Of a stretch of 64,000 bases of DNA, positions 42,505 to 52,037 are shown piece after piece. The DNA comes from Aculops lycopersici (taxonomy: Eukaryota; Arthropoda; Arachnida; Trombidiformes; Eriophyidae). The notes below the pieces were generated by a model, which was not told the DNA's origin, searched no databases, and saw nothing but the letters and a program-made list of their open reading frames with translations. The stretch is taken from NCBI GenBank assembly GCA_015350385.1, contig WNKI01000001.1, positions 2,610,751 to 2,674,750 of the forward strand, written 5' to 3'. The position numbers and the translations under genes are program-made. Every line of letters starts with the position of its first letter. Within the stretch, counting starts at the first letter, position 1.

Positions 42505-43051
42505 TTTATCCAATTTGCACGGCTGGGTTACCACGTTTTGGCCCAGCGCTATTGTTGTTGTTGTTGTTTTGAGTCGTTGCCGTCATGTTGCATTGCAATC
42601 TGAAGGCTACTTTCATTCGAGCGCGCCATGCGAATCTTCAGGGTAGTTGGGCGTTTGCAATGCAACAACCACTGTCGACGCAGAAGAGGCAAACCATGTT
42701 TTAGATTCGCACGTGATTTCGCTAGCTTCACCATCCAGTCATCCTCTATCGATGACAACAGTTGACAGCTACATTCACTTCCACCATAATAAACTTTCAT
42801 TCAAGATATAGAGCAGACAAAAACCTGCAGTAATCACAAATCCAATTGAGGTTTCATCTTATTATTAGATTGACCTCATGACGCTACATCGCCCATAGAT
42901 CTTATTACATTATATCACATCACATCATATATTATCTCATAGATCATGCAACAATTAGACTAGGGAACTTTTTTCCTGCCCCTCCTACAATTTTATCAAC
43001 TACACAAAGTAACTAACAACTGACTATAGATCTCAACCAAAGGGCGATACC
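42505..43051. other. Divergent promoter region, crotonase (-) and chromodomain gene (+)
   Basis: The two genes are transcribed away from each other from this 550-bp region. An 83-aa minus-strand frame at 42549-42800 begins with ATG and ends in a short Gln run. It has no recognisable domain, and I treat it as a doubtful leader or chance frame. Confidence 0.4.
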
Positions 43052-44410
43052 ATGTACGAGACACGCAGACAAACTAGGTCACAATCCCGATCAAGATCCC
43101 AATCTCAAGACTCGGCTACGGCATCTCCTCGTCGATCTCAAGATTCCCCACCAAAAAGAACCCAACTGCCCACGTCTAAAGGCGGAGGCCCTCAACCACC
43201 GACATCCCGACGATCCAGGGCCTCTTCACCTACCAGATCTCGACGTCAGGCAACACGATTGCACTCCCCTTCTGTATCACCTCCCATTCCAAGGGGCCAT
43301 TCCAACCAGCCACTATTACCCCGTCCCCAGGGGCCAAGTCGTTTAAGTGACAAGGATCATCGGGTTAAGGAAGTGGTTGGTAAACGTAGATTCGAAGGTG
43401 AGACTTATTATAAACTTGAGTGGGCAGATAATCATTCACCATCCTATGTACTGGATAAAGACTGTCGATGCCGTGCTCTCATCAAAAAATACGAGAGCAA
43501 TATTCGAGACATGGATGACAAAGACGACATATGGGAGGTTGATGAAGTTCTAGATAAGCGAGTCAATGAAAAGAACGAAGTTGAATACTTGGTTAGATGG
43601 AAAGACTGGCCAGGTGAGCCAACTTGGGAACCCGAGGCCAACTGCAATTGTATCAATTTAATAGCCGCCTTCGAAAATCCAAAGCTTCGAAGGATGTGGA
43701 GATTTACGGGTAACAATCGGAACTTGTGGGCCTCTAGGGAGACTGTGCATGATTATATGAAAGAATATCTCAAAGCCCATCCGCAATACAATGATTGGGT
43801 CCATTTGATTCCGTTCAGATCTAATCTGCCTACTAATGAGGAACCGAATGAACTTAAAACAGGACTCAACATCGGAGCCTTAAAGTATGAGCATCACTGG
43901 TATTTGATATTGATATTGATCAATCATCTCGGGTACACAAAAAAGATTTTGATCGCAGATGCTTTAAATACTACCTTAGGTGTAGATATCTTCACTCATC
44001 CTGTTACTAGGCGATTACAGAAAGTTTATGGAAAAAATTTTCCGATAAGAGGACTAGGTATGACCCTAATGGACCGATCAGATGTCTGCGCCTTCTATTT
44101 GATTGGAGCTTTCGAACGAGCTTTATTCATTTTCAGTCCCAGAGCCAGATATCATCCATCAACCATCTGTGTTAATGCATCTCGATGCGAAAGGATTAGA
44201 AGTAGGATGTTGCCTCATACTGATAAAGAGTTGAGTGCCTCCTTACCTGTTTCTGCACCTTTCGACGGAAATCCAAGATGTGAGTTTTGCAACAAAAGGT
44301 ACGATTATTTTATTCGCCTCGACAGACATATCCAAAACAGACATTTCATACGTGAAAACGATTCAGATACGTCAAGGAGCACAAACTCGTCCGATACAGT
44401 TATCTATTGA
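43052..44410 (+). CDS. Double-chromodomain protein with Ulp1-protease-like segment and C2H2 finger
   Basis: This is a 452-aa single-exon protein. Residues 1-100 are basic and Ser/Arg/Pro-rich. Two chromodomains follow: about 103-147 (VKEVVGKRRFEGETYYKLEW) and about 160-212 (VDEVLDKRVNEKNEVEYLVRWKDWP, with TWEPEANC), the second the better conserved. Residues about 230-360 resemble a C48/Ulp1-type cysteine peptidase: HHWYLILILI (His281/282), ILIADAL (Asp303) and DRSDVCAFYLIGAFERA (Cys346). The glutamine expected before the cysteine is not seen. A C2H2 finger ends the protein (Cys410, Cys413, His426, His431). Chromodomains plus a C48-like domain suggest descent from transposon proteins followed by domestication. 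The frame is intact. Chromodomains are certain, the peptidase likeness is inference, and the cellular role is unknown. Confidence 0.75.
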   Translation: MYETRRQTRSQSRSRSQSQDSATASPRRSQDSPPKRTQLPTSKGGGPQPPTSRRSRASSPTRSRRQATRLHSPSVSPPIPRGHSNQPLLPRPQGPSRLSDKDHRVKEVVGKRRFEGETYYKLEWADNHSPSYVLDKDCRCRALIKKYESNIRDMDDKDDIWEVDEVLDKRVNEKNEVEYLVRWKDWPGEPTWEPEANCNCINLIAAFENPKLRRMWRFTGNNRNLWASRETVHDYMKEYLKAHPQYNDWVHLIPFRSNLPTNEEPNELKTGLNIGALKYEHHWYLILILINHLGYTKKILIADALNTTLGVDIFTHPVTRRLQKVYGKNFPIRGLGMTLMDRSDVCAFYLIGAFERALFIFSPRARYHPSTICVNASRCERIRSRMLPHTDKELSASLPVSAPFDGNPRCEFCNKRYDYFIRLDRHIQNRHFIRENDSDTSRSTNSSDTVIY

Positions 44411-44526
44411 TACTGATTTATATATATATATATATTTTTTATACAACCATTCATTAGCACATTTGATATTTTATTGTTATTGTATTATAATAAGCAAAAA
44501 AGTGTTTAATACAAATTGCCTCACCA

Positions 44527-44534
44527 CTCGTCAC
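44527..44534. repeat. Left 8-bp target-site duplication
   Basis: CTCGTCAC immediately before the left terminal inverted repeat. The same 8 bp follow the right end at 45040-45047. Confidence 0.9.
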
Positions 44535-45039
44535 TAGTGTTGTGGGTCAGGCATGCCTTAAGGCATTTTTGCACAGAAAATGAAATGAGCGGCACAGAGA
44601 AAAAATGCCTTAAGGCAAAAAAGTGCCTTAAGGCAACACGGGCCTTTAAGGCGCCTGAAAGGCAGGGTCTGTCGTGCGCCTTAAGGCGCCTTAAGGCAAA
44701 ATAGCGAGAAATTGGGGACTAAACAGCACATAAACACCTGTAGAACACGAAATTTGAGAAGATTTTTTGACGCTATGGGCCGCACAAAGGTACCGGAGCT
44801 ATGTGCGCCTAACTCCCTAGCTAATTCACGGTATCACCGAGCGAAAAAGTTGCGATATGTGCCTTAAGGCCGAATCAGGCATCAGGCACAAAAAGGCACA
44901 AAAAGGCGCAAAAGGCAGCCTTAAGGCACATTTTTTTCATCGATTTTTCGGGGTGAGTGCCTTAAGGCGCCTGTCAGGAATTTTCTGTGCCGACGCTGTG
45001 CCGACTATTGCCTTAAGGCATGCCTGACCCACAACACTA
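44535..45039. mobile_element. Non-autonomous hAT-type DNA transposon (MITE), 505 bp
   Basis: Perfect 31-bp terminal inverted repeats (44535-44565 and 45009-45039, beginning TAGTGTTGTGGG) are bounded by 8-bp direct repeats CTCGTCAC. An 8-bp duplication and TAGTG-type ends are the signature of the hAT superfamily. There is no transposase frame, so movement would need an enzyme supplied elsewhere. Inside are nine exact copies of the palindrome GCCTTAAGGC plus one imperfect copy (44642-44652), several near the ends, as expected for subterminal transposase sites. A paralogous unoccupied site with a single CTCGTCAC lies at 51885-51892. The identity of the repeats and intact duplication suggest a fairly recent insertion. 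It lies about 120 bp past the stop of the chromodomain gene. Confidence 0.93.
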
Positions 45040-45047
45040 CTCGTCAC
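45040..45047. repeat. Right 8-bp target-site duplication
   Basis: CTCGTCAC, identical to 44527-44534, directly after the right terminal inverted repeat. Confidence 0.9.
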
Positions 45048-45836
45048 CGAAACCACTTCGCGTTATGCAACGGAACTAATAAAGAGAAATCATAATCCCT
45101 ATGCTGAAAAAGTGACCGCGGGCTGCCACGCAACAGGTGGTCCGCTAAGGGTGGATACTCTGAAGGAGCGGTGACCCAGTGCACTGACGTTTCCAAAGAC
45201 AGGCCCCGGCTTGGGGCACCCTTTGTCCGCAACCTTCTTCCCGTTCTAGTATAATACAACACCCTAAAAATATATCTGACGATCACTGTGTAAGCGCTTT
45301 TTGATTGGTACGCGCAGGTAGATCGCAAACCAGAAAAAAAACAGTCCGATTCGCAAAAACAAAAATCCAAAATAAAAAAGAAAAAGTCCGAATTGTACTT
45401 GAGAAACCTGTTACTGTAAATATCATGCTTGAACTCGACATGATGAAAATGACTCTAGTAGGTCAACTGAAAAGCCGCAGTAGTCAATTGGTTCTGCATG
45501 CGATCTTATGCGGCATATTTCCAGATCATGATGTTCCTAAATGTCCAATTGTTCTGACAAGTGGAAGTCAGCGTTCACGACAACTGCACTGATTGGACCC
45601 AATATCTTGTTGATGATAAAACGAGTGCCACTAATCTATAGATTTGATCTAAGCTGCCGAGAATCCATCTTGTTTATTTAACGACGTTTATTTGCACCCG
45701 AGCACTAATATGCGAGTCGACGTAGACGAGTCATTTTAATAGAGTCAAGAAATTATCAGAAAATCCTAGCTTAGAACTGCATTTAGAGCAATTAACTTTC
45801 ACAAGTGCTCATTATATCATAGGGATAAATCTTAAG
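45048..45836. other. Region between the hAT element and the first synthetase gene
   Basis: The first 60 bp match 51893-51950 at moderate identity. From about 45417 the DNA matches 48341 onward, the upstream flank of the second synthetase gene, and so belongs to the tandem duplication. 45417-45600 corresponds to part of a BTB-like relic. No independent gene is recognised. Confidence 0.5.
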
Positions 45837-47855
45837 ATGCCGCAAGTTGAAAACTCAAAATCAAGCGGATCAGCTAGTCTAGCTGCCCAGACAAACGATC
45901 TCACCAATCCCAAAGGTGAGACCGGCGAAAGCAGACATGCGAACAACAATAATATTACGACTGAAAGTGTTGATGGCAAGATATTCAAGTCCCGCGAAGA
46001 CATAAATATCGAAACCTTGAAAAAGTGGCCTTCTTTGGGACACTACATGTGCCACATGCTCGAGAACGAGAACTCAGATGTTACAATCTTCCTTGATACA
46101 AACTCGGGTCGCAGATGGACAGGCGCCGAGGTTCGCGAGAAGATGCTTAATGTTGCAAGCGCGCTGATTCACAAACATGGTCTAAACTCGGGCGACTCGG
46201 TTTGCATCCACTATGATAACTCCGACTTAAGTTGTATATTGGCACTTGGAATCATTTGTGCCGGTGGATTTGTTGCGTGCGCCTATCAAAAGGATCCGTA
46301 TCCAGAGGTTTTGTACTTAGCTCGCAAGGTTGAACCAAAGTTACTCTTCTGTCATGAACGCAACCTAAATTGGGCCCAACAGTTGAGCGACGATTTGAAC
46401 TTGAAGGTAACCGGCGTTCAAATGGACAATTGTGGGGGAAGTTCGAGAGAAACCATCATGGATTTCCTAAACTACGATTACAAGCAAGCCAAGTGCCCGG
46501 GACAAGTTCCTGTTGCATGCAAGAATAAGAAGTACCACACCGCCGTTGTCACCATGACATCAGGCACAACAGGTAAATCTAAGGTTGTGTCAACGACCCA
46601 TTGGAACTGTCTTGTCAACTTATTTAATCAAGCCCGGCTGGCGCGAGGTTCGAAAATGGCCAGCTCTACATCCTTTGATTATGTTAGTGGACGTGGGCTT
46701 ATTTTGGGTGCCATTCACATGGGATACACTGCAGTTATCATTAATGGATTTGACCCTAAGACTTATCTTGAGGTTATTGAGAAATACAAGGTTAACTCGA
46801 TCATCCTGGGCGTCGCCGCCTTTTACAATCTTATCTCTTATCCTGAACTGGAAAAGTTCAACATAACGTCGGTGAGATTAATATACCCACTGGGCGCCAA
46901 AATAACTTTCGTTGATGAACTCCGGGACTTTCTCTCGAAGCATCCGCATATTTTGATTTGTCGGCAAGCATATGGGTCTTCAGAGACTTCCCTTATCTCC
47001 ATACACGATAGGAATCCCGAGGAGTATTTGATCGAGCCCAACAACTCGGGCAAACTCAAACCAGGTGTTCAGGCGAAGATTATTGATCCAGAAACTGGAA
47101 AATTATTGGGTTGCAATCAGGAAGGCTTGCTTTTTATCAAGAGTAATTCTAATTTTCCCGGTTACTTTGATCTAGAAGCTGCGAGGGCTATCAAAGCAAA
47201 CAAACCGTGTGCATTCGTGTCAACTCGAGGATTGAATTTATATGATGAAGACGACGAAAATGTTGACCTGGTCACAGAGAGTGGTGTTTGGCCGTTAGTT
47301 TGCGGGCCGGAAACGTTCGACCAAGACGGTTTCTACAGAACAGGCGACTTGGCCTACTTCAATTCCGACGAGGAATTGTACATAGTTGGCCGTTACGATG
47401 AGGTGATGAATTGCCGTTGCACTTGCAAGGTTTTACCTCAAGAGTTGGAAGGTATTTTGCTGGAGCATCCGTCAGTCTTGAAAGTATGTGTCATCGGTAT
47501 AGCTCATAAGAGAGAACCAGGACGTCACTGTCCTCGCGCCTTTGTGGTTCCAAAGTCCACCGAGCAAATTAAACTTACTGGCGCCAAATACGAACCGGAA
47601 GACGAGGAGGACAAGAATTTGCAATTCAAGGGCGTGGACACATTGAGTGGAATCGAGGATGAAAAGAGAAGACTACTTGCTGTTGATTTGATGAATTATT
47701 TCAATCTACAGGTGGGCTGGAGAAAGCACCTCACAGGTGGCATTGTAATCTTTGGAGATATTCCGCTTGCAAAGTCGAACGGTAAGATGGACAAGGGATT
47801 TCTGCGCTCATTAACCACAGAACGAGTTGAATTTTATGGTGATAGATCGGAATGA
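45837..47855 (+). CDS. AMP-dependent acyl-CoA synthetase-like enzyme, copy 1
   Basis: This is a 672-aa protein of the ANL superfamily, which activates carboxylates as acyl-adenylates and usually passes them to CoA. The phosphate-binding motif is MTSGTTGKSKVV (240-251, with Ser where Pro is usual before Lys). YGSSE is at 379-383 and YRTGDLAYF at 500-508. The hinge is VGRYDEVMN and the C-terminal catalytic lysine lies in KSNGKMDK (Lys650). The usual KGY/F after the hinge is replaced by CRCTCK. An insertion of about 40 residues (455-495, DEDDENVDLV) precedes the YRTGD motif. The first 50 residues are polar with no mitochondrial leader, and the end DRSE is not a peroxisomal signal. The substrate cannot be named. 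It is paired with a tandem copy 1 kb downstream; see findings for the mosaic divergence. Confidence 0.85.
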   Translation: MPQVENSKSSGSASLAAQTNDLTNPKGETGESRHANNNNITTESVDGKIFKSREDINIETLKKWPSLGHYMCHMLENENSDVTIFLDTNSGRRWTGAEVREKMLNVASALIHKHGLNSGDSVCIHYDNSDLSCILALGIICAGGFVACAYQKDPYPEVLYLARKVEPKLLFCHERNLNWAQQLSDDLNLKVTGVQMDNCGGSSRETIMDFLNYDYKQAKCPGQVPVACKNKKYHTAVVTMTSGTTGKSKVVSTTHWNCLVNLFNQARLARGSKMASSTSFDYVSGRGLILGAIHMGYTAVIINGFDPKTYLEVIEKYKVNSIILGVAAFYNLISYPELEKFNITSVRLIYPLGAKITFVDELRDFLSKHPHILICRQAYGSSETSLISIHDRNPEEYLIEPNNSGKLKPGVQAKIIDPETGKLLGCNQEGLLFIKSNSNFPGYFDLEAARAIKANKPCAFVSTRGLNLYDEDDENVDLVTESGVWPLVCGPETFDQDGFYRTGDLAYFNSDEELYIVGRYDEVMNCRCTCKVLPQELEGILLEHPSVLKVCVIGIAHKREPGRHCPRAFVVPKSTEQIKLTGAKYEPEDEEDKNLQFKGVDTLSGIEDEKRRLLAVDLMNYFNLQVGWRKHLTGGIVIFGDIPLAKSNGKMDKGFLRSLTTERVEFYGDRSE

Positions 47856-48823
47856 GGTTATTCTCAATTACTTTAACACGTTGTAGGCGCTATCTCGTTT
47901 GTCGGGACTACGTACTTCCTGTCTATTTTCTGCTCAACAAAGACAGGAATACTCTGTCAGATAAAAAGAGTGCACATTCATTGATTCATGCAGTCTTACA
48001 ACTGAAGCGCGTGTTTTTATTTTCGCTAATACTTACTATGGCGCATTCGACAGGCGATAAGCGTTGTCTGTTTCCTAGAATGAAAACTTAGATTCAAGTA
48101 GGATAATGAATCTATTGAATTTATCAATGATCTCAAGAATGGCCAATTTGAAGCAGAAGTCGATTTTCGTCTCAAATGTGTCAGTAAGCTCTCGATGTAT
48201 AGATACCGTCTCGGGATCGCACAGTTGAATGGAACCCATCACACCGGAAGCGAGATCCGTTCCAATTCACTCACTCTTCTGGTGGTCAAACTCCATGGCA
48301 ATATCTATATGAGTATATTGCATCCTCGGTAAAGGCGGCATAAATATCATGCTTGAACTCGACATGATGAAAATAACTCTAGTAGATCAACTGAAAAGCC
48401 GCAGTAGTCAATTGGTTCTGCATGCGATCTTATGCGGCATATTTCCAGATCATGATGTTCCTAAATGTCCAATTGTTCTGACAAGTGGAAGTCAGCGTTC
48501 ACGACAACTGCACTGATTGGCCCCAATATCTCGTTGATGATGAAACGAGTGCCACTAATCTATAGATTGAGATTAATCTTGGATTAAGTGACAATAAATT
48601 TATAGATCTACTCTGAGCTGCCAAGAATCTATCTTGTTAAAGAAGTTTATTTACAGATAATCATCTATCAATTTTCATTTGCACCTCAAGAGCAAAATAC
48701 GAGTTGACGTAGAAGAGTCATTTTAATAGAGTCAAGAAATTATCAGAAAATCCTAGCTCATAACTGTATTTAGAGCGATTGACTTTCACAAGTGCTCATT
48801 ATATCATAGGGATAAATCTTAAG
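47856..48823. other. Spacer between the two synthetase genes
   Basis: It holds the 3' flank of copy 1, then a minus-strand BTB-like relic (about 48110-48530), then the leader of copy 2. No intact gene is seen. Confidence 0.55.
48110..48530 (-). pseudogene. BTB-domain-like gene relic
   Basis: Read on the minus strand, one frame gives HHVEFKHDIYAAFTED, then YRYCHGV, a stop, PPEE and another stop. The wording HDIYAAF...IYS...PPEE resembles the second half of an RCBTB-type BTB domain, and SIHRELTDTFETKIDFCFK follows in a shifted frame. Several stops and frame changes show it is broken. Copy 1 of the tandem duplication carries only the part up to HDIY (45417), placing a breakpoint inside this relic. 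Identification is tentative. Confidence 0.35.
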
Positions 48824-50842
48824 ATGCCGCAAGTTGAAAACTCAAAATCAAGCGGATCAGCTAGTCTAGCTGCCCAGACAAACGATCTCACCAGTCCCAA
48901 AGGTGAGACCGGCGAAAGCAGACATGCGAACAACAATAATATTACGACTGAAAGTGTTGATGGCAAGATATTCAAGTCCCGCGAAGACATAAATATCGAA
49001 ACCTTGAAAAAGTGGCCTTCTTTGGGACACTACATGTGCCACATGCTCGAGAACGAGAACTCAGATGTTACAATCTTCCTTGATACAAACTCGGGTCGCA
49101 GATGGACAGGCGCCGAGGTTCGCGAGAAGATGCTTAATGTTGCAAGCGCGCTGATTCACAAACATGGTCTAAAGTCGGGCGACTCGGTTTGCATTTTCTA
49201 TGATCACTCGGACTTAAGTTGTATCCTGGCACTTGGAATCATTTGTGCCGGTGGATTTGTTGCGTGCGCCTATCAAAAGGATCCGTACCTAGAAGTGTTG
49301 TACTTAGCTCGCAAGGTTGAACCAAAGTTACTCTTCTGTCATGAACGCAACCTAAATTGGGCCCAACAGTTGAGCGACGATTTGAACTTGAAGGTAACCG
49401 GCGTTCAAATGGACAATTGTGGGGGAAGTTCGAGAGAAACCATCATGGATTTCCTAAACTACGATTACAAGCAAGCCAAGTGCCCGGGACAAGTTCCTGT
49501 TGCATGCAAGAATAAGAAGTACCACACCGCCGTTGTCACCATGTCAGCAGGTACAACAGGTCGACCTAAGGTTGTTCCAGTGACCCATTGGAATTCTCTC
49601 GCTTTCTTATTTGGTCGAACTGGACAGGCGCGAGGTTCGCACTGGATTAGCTCTACATCCTTGGATTATGTTATCGGACGTCTCCTCATTTTAGGCGCAA
49701 TTCGTGCCGGATACACTCTAGTTATCATGAATGGATTTGAATCTAAGACTTATCTTGAGGTCATTGAGAAATACAAGGTTAACTCGATCGCCATGGGCGT
49801 CGCTGCCTTTTACAATCTTATCACTTATCCTGAATTGGAGAAGTTTAACATAACATCGGTGAGATATGTATTAGCGGTAGGCTCCAAATTAACTTACGTC
49901 GACGAACTGAGGGACTTTCTCTCGAAGCATCCGCATATTTCGACTTGCAGGCTAGGATATGGCTCCTCAGAGATCTCCAGCTGTTCCGGCTACAACATGA
50001 AAATTGAGGAGTATTCAATCGAGTCTAACAAAGCGGGTAAACTCAATCCCAATATCCAGGCGAAGATTATTGATCCAGAGACTGGAAAATTATTGGGTTG
50101 CAATCAGGAGGGCTTGCTTTTTATCAAGAGTAATACTACTTTTCCCGGCTACTTCGATCTAGAAGCTGCGAGGGCTATCAAAGCAAACAAACCGTGTGCA
50201 TTCGTGTCAACTCGAGGATTGAATTTATATGATGAAGACGACGAAAATGTTGACCTGGTCACAGAGAGTGGTGTTTGGCCGTTAGTTTGTGGGCCGGAAA
50301 CGTTCGACCAAGACGGTTTCTACAGAACAGGCGACTTGGCCTACTTCAATTCCGACGAGGAATTGTGCATAGTTGGCCGTTACGATGAGGTGATGTGTTG
50401 CTTACACGCACGCAAAGTTTTACCCCAAGAGTTCGAGGAGATCCTGCTGGAGCATCCGTCAGTCTTGAAAGTATGTGTCATTGGTATAGCTCATAAGAAA
50501 GAGCCAGAACTTCAATGTCCTCGCGCCTTTGTGGTTCCAAAGTCCACCGAGCAAATTAAACTTACTGGCGCCAAATACGAACCGGAAGACGAGAAGGAAA
50601 AGAATTTGCAATTCAAGGGCGTGGACACATTGAGTGGAATCGAGGATGAAAAGAGAAGACTACTTGCTGTTGATTTGATGAATCATATCCATATACAGGT
50701 GGGCTGGATAAGGCACCTCACAGGTGGCATTGTAATCTTAGGAGATATTCCGCTTGCAAAGTCAAACGGTAAGATGGACAAGGGATTTCTGCGCTCATTA
50801 ACCACAGAACGAGTTGAATTTTATGGTGATAGATCGGAATGA
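48824..50842 (+). CDS. AMP-dependent acyl-CoA synthetase-like enzyme, copy 2
   Basis: This 672-aa tandem paralogue has the same length as copy 1. The ATG at 48824 matches the copy 1 start exactly; an upstream in-frame TTG (48779) is not a credible start. Motifs: MSAGTTGRPKVV (240-251, the canonical Pro-Lys form, unlike copy 1), YGSSE at 379-383, YRTGDLAYF at 500-508, VGRYDEVMC, and catalytic lysine in KSNGKMDK. Residues 1-239 differ from copy 1 at only about five sites, whereas residues 241-407, which build the acyl pocket in this family, differ at dozens. The C-terminal domain is again close, apart from the hinge region (CCLHARK for NCRCTCK). It probably makes the same type of adenylate on a different substrate. 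A possible poly(A) signal AATAAA lies about 215 bp downstream. Confidence 0.87.
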   Translation: MPQVENSKSSGSASLAAQTNDLTSPKGETGESRHANNNNITTESVDGKIFKSREDINIETLKKWPSLGHYMCHMLENENSDVTIFLDTNSGRRWTGAEVREKMLNVASALIHKHGLKSGDSVCIFYDHSDLSCILALGIICAGGFVACAYQKDPYLEVLYLARKVEPKLLFCHERNLNWAQQLSDDLNLKVTGVQMDNCGGSSRETIMDFLNYDYKQAKCPGQVPVACKNKKYHTAVVTMSAGTTGRPKVVPVTHWNSLAFLFGRTGQARGSHWISSTSLDYVIGRLLILGAIRAGYTLVIMNGFESKTYLEVIEKYKVNSIAMGVAAFYNLITYPELEKFNITSVRYVLAVGSKLTYVDELRDFLSKHPHISTCRLGYGSSEISSCSGYNMKIEEYSIESNKAGKLNPNIQAKIIDPETGKLLGCNQEGLLFIKSNTTFPGYFDLEAARAIKANKPCAFVSTRGLNLYDEDDENVDLVTESGVWPLVCGPETFDQDGFYRTGDLAYFNSDEELCIVGRYDEVMCCLHARKVLPQEFEEILLEHPSVLKVCVIGIAHKKEPELQCPRAFVVPKSTEQIKLTGAKYEPEDEKEKNLQFKGVDTLSGIEDEKRRLLAVDLMNHIHIQVGWIRHLTGGIVILGDIPLAKSNGKMDKGFLRSLTTERVEFYGDRSE

Positions 50843-52037
50843 GGTTATTTTCAATTACTTTAACACGTTGTAGGCGCTATCTCGTTTGTTGAGACTACGC
50901 CCTTCCTGTCTATTTTCTGCTCAACAAAGATAGGAATACTCTGTCAGATAAGAGTGCGCACTAATTTATCCATATACGTCAACTGAGGCCCGTTTTTCTC
51001 TCGCGTATATCTACTATCGCGCATTTGACGGGCATTAAGCATCCTGTTTCTCCGAAAATAAAGATCTAGATCGAATTGCTTAATGCTGGTATCAAAAATG
51101 CAAGAGTCATGAATGACGTTTGGAAGATCATAGATATTCTAACATAGCTTGACTTGCCTTTTGTAGCATAGCGACACAACCTGTAGATGCTAAAATCTAT
51201 TAAAAGGGACAACGATATGTATTTGATTACATCCATCCAGATCGATCGCCCGAAGAGGTGGCATGAAGAATCTTCGACCTCAAGACTCAGCCAGTTTGGG
51301 AGTTCTCGACGAGCAGGCCGATAAGATTTATGCTGATACCTTACATGATCGGTGGATTGCGTTTTATGATCATCTCATTGTTTCAGATAGTTCCCCTAGC
51401 GTATCTCATGTTAATTTAAGTCTCAATAGCGAGAGGCAAACTAGGATTATTTTCCGCTCAATGTTACATTATCAGATTCATTTTGCATTGATGCAATTTT
51501 GACATGTAGACGTCGTTTAGGGCTATTACTAGTTTCAACTTCGGACTCCGAGGTTCTTTTTCGCTTTTCACTGGTTGGCCTCGACATTTTTGTCACCAAT
51601 CATAAAATTCATCATCTAATTTGCAAGGGTATCACACAATCGACAATATGGAAATCTGGACCTTGCGAGCTCTCGTGTTGTTCGACAACTTCGATGATAA
51701 TTTGAATTAGACGTTGCAGAAAAAGGGCCAAGAAAATCCGGTGGTCAGGCCGAAAACTGGTAACCTGGTTCCCTTGTGCGAGGTGTTGGCACATCTACAA
51801 GGTCGGTCTTCAGCGACTGTTTCATCGATTTTTTGGTAGATTATAAGTGATTTTGGAAAGTGTTTAATACAAACTGCCTCATCACTCGTCACCGAAACCT
51901 TTTTGCATTATACGACGAAGCTAGTAGACTGAAATTGCAATCCCTATGTGTTGGAATAGCAAAGTATACTGCTCAGAACGACAGTAGTGAGTGATTAGGG
52001 AGCTAGCCGAGTGGTCCAACTTTAGCTTTCTAATACT
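50843..52037. other. Region after the second synthetase, including the empty site
   Basis: It begins with the duplicated 3' flank. A 79-aa frame at 51263-51502 and a 61-aa minus frame at 51707-51892 have no recognisable domain and look like remnants. 51859-51950 matches both flanks of the hAT element at 44501-44534 and 45040-45105 and carries the unoccupied target. Confidence 0.5.
51885..51892. repeat. Unoccupied hAT target site (paralogous empty site)
   Basis: A single CTCGTCAC sits within AGTGTTTAATACAAA...CTCGTCACCGAAACC, the same context as the two sides of the element at 44535-45039. Confidence 0.85.

Larger units (their letters stand above)
45417..51080 (+). repeat. Tandem duplication of a synthetase gene with flanks (two units)
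   Basis: Unit 1 runs from about 45417 to about 48080 and unit 2 from about 48341 to about 51060. Upstream flank, coding sequence and roughly 200 bp of 3' flank are all shared. The start codons are 2987 bp apart, while the upstream breakpoints are 2924 bp apart, the difference being extra leader bases in unit 2 near 48565-48680. The 3' flanks diverge progressively after about 47960 and 50945. Confidence 0.85.

Noticed and set aside
48779..48823. Fifteen extra N-terminal residues on synthetase copy 2
   Set aside because: The upstream start would be TTG. Copy 1 has a stop-disrupted equivalent, and the ATG at 48824 matches copy 1 exactly.
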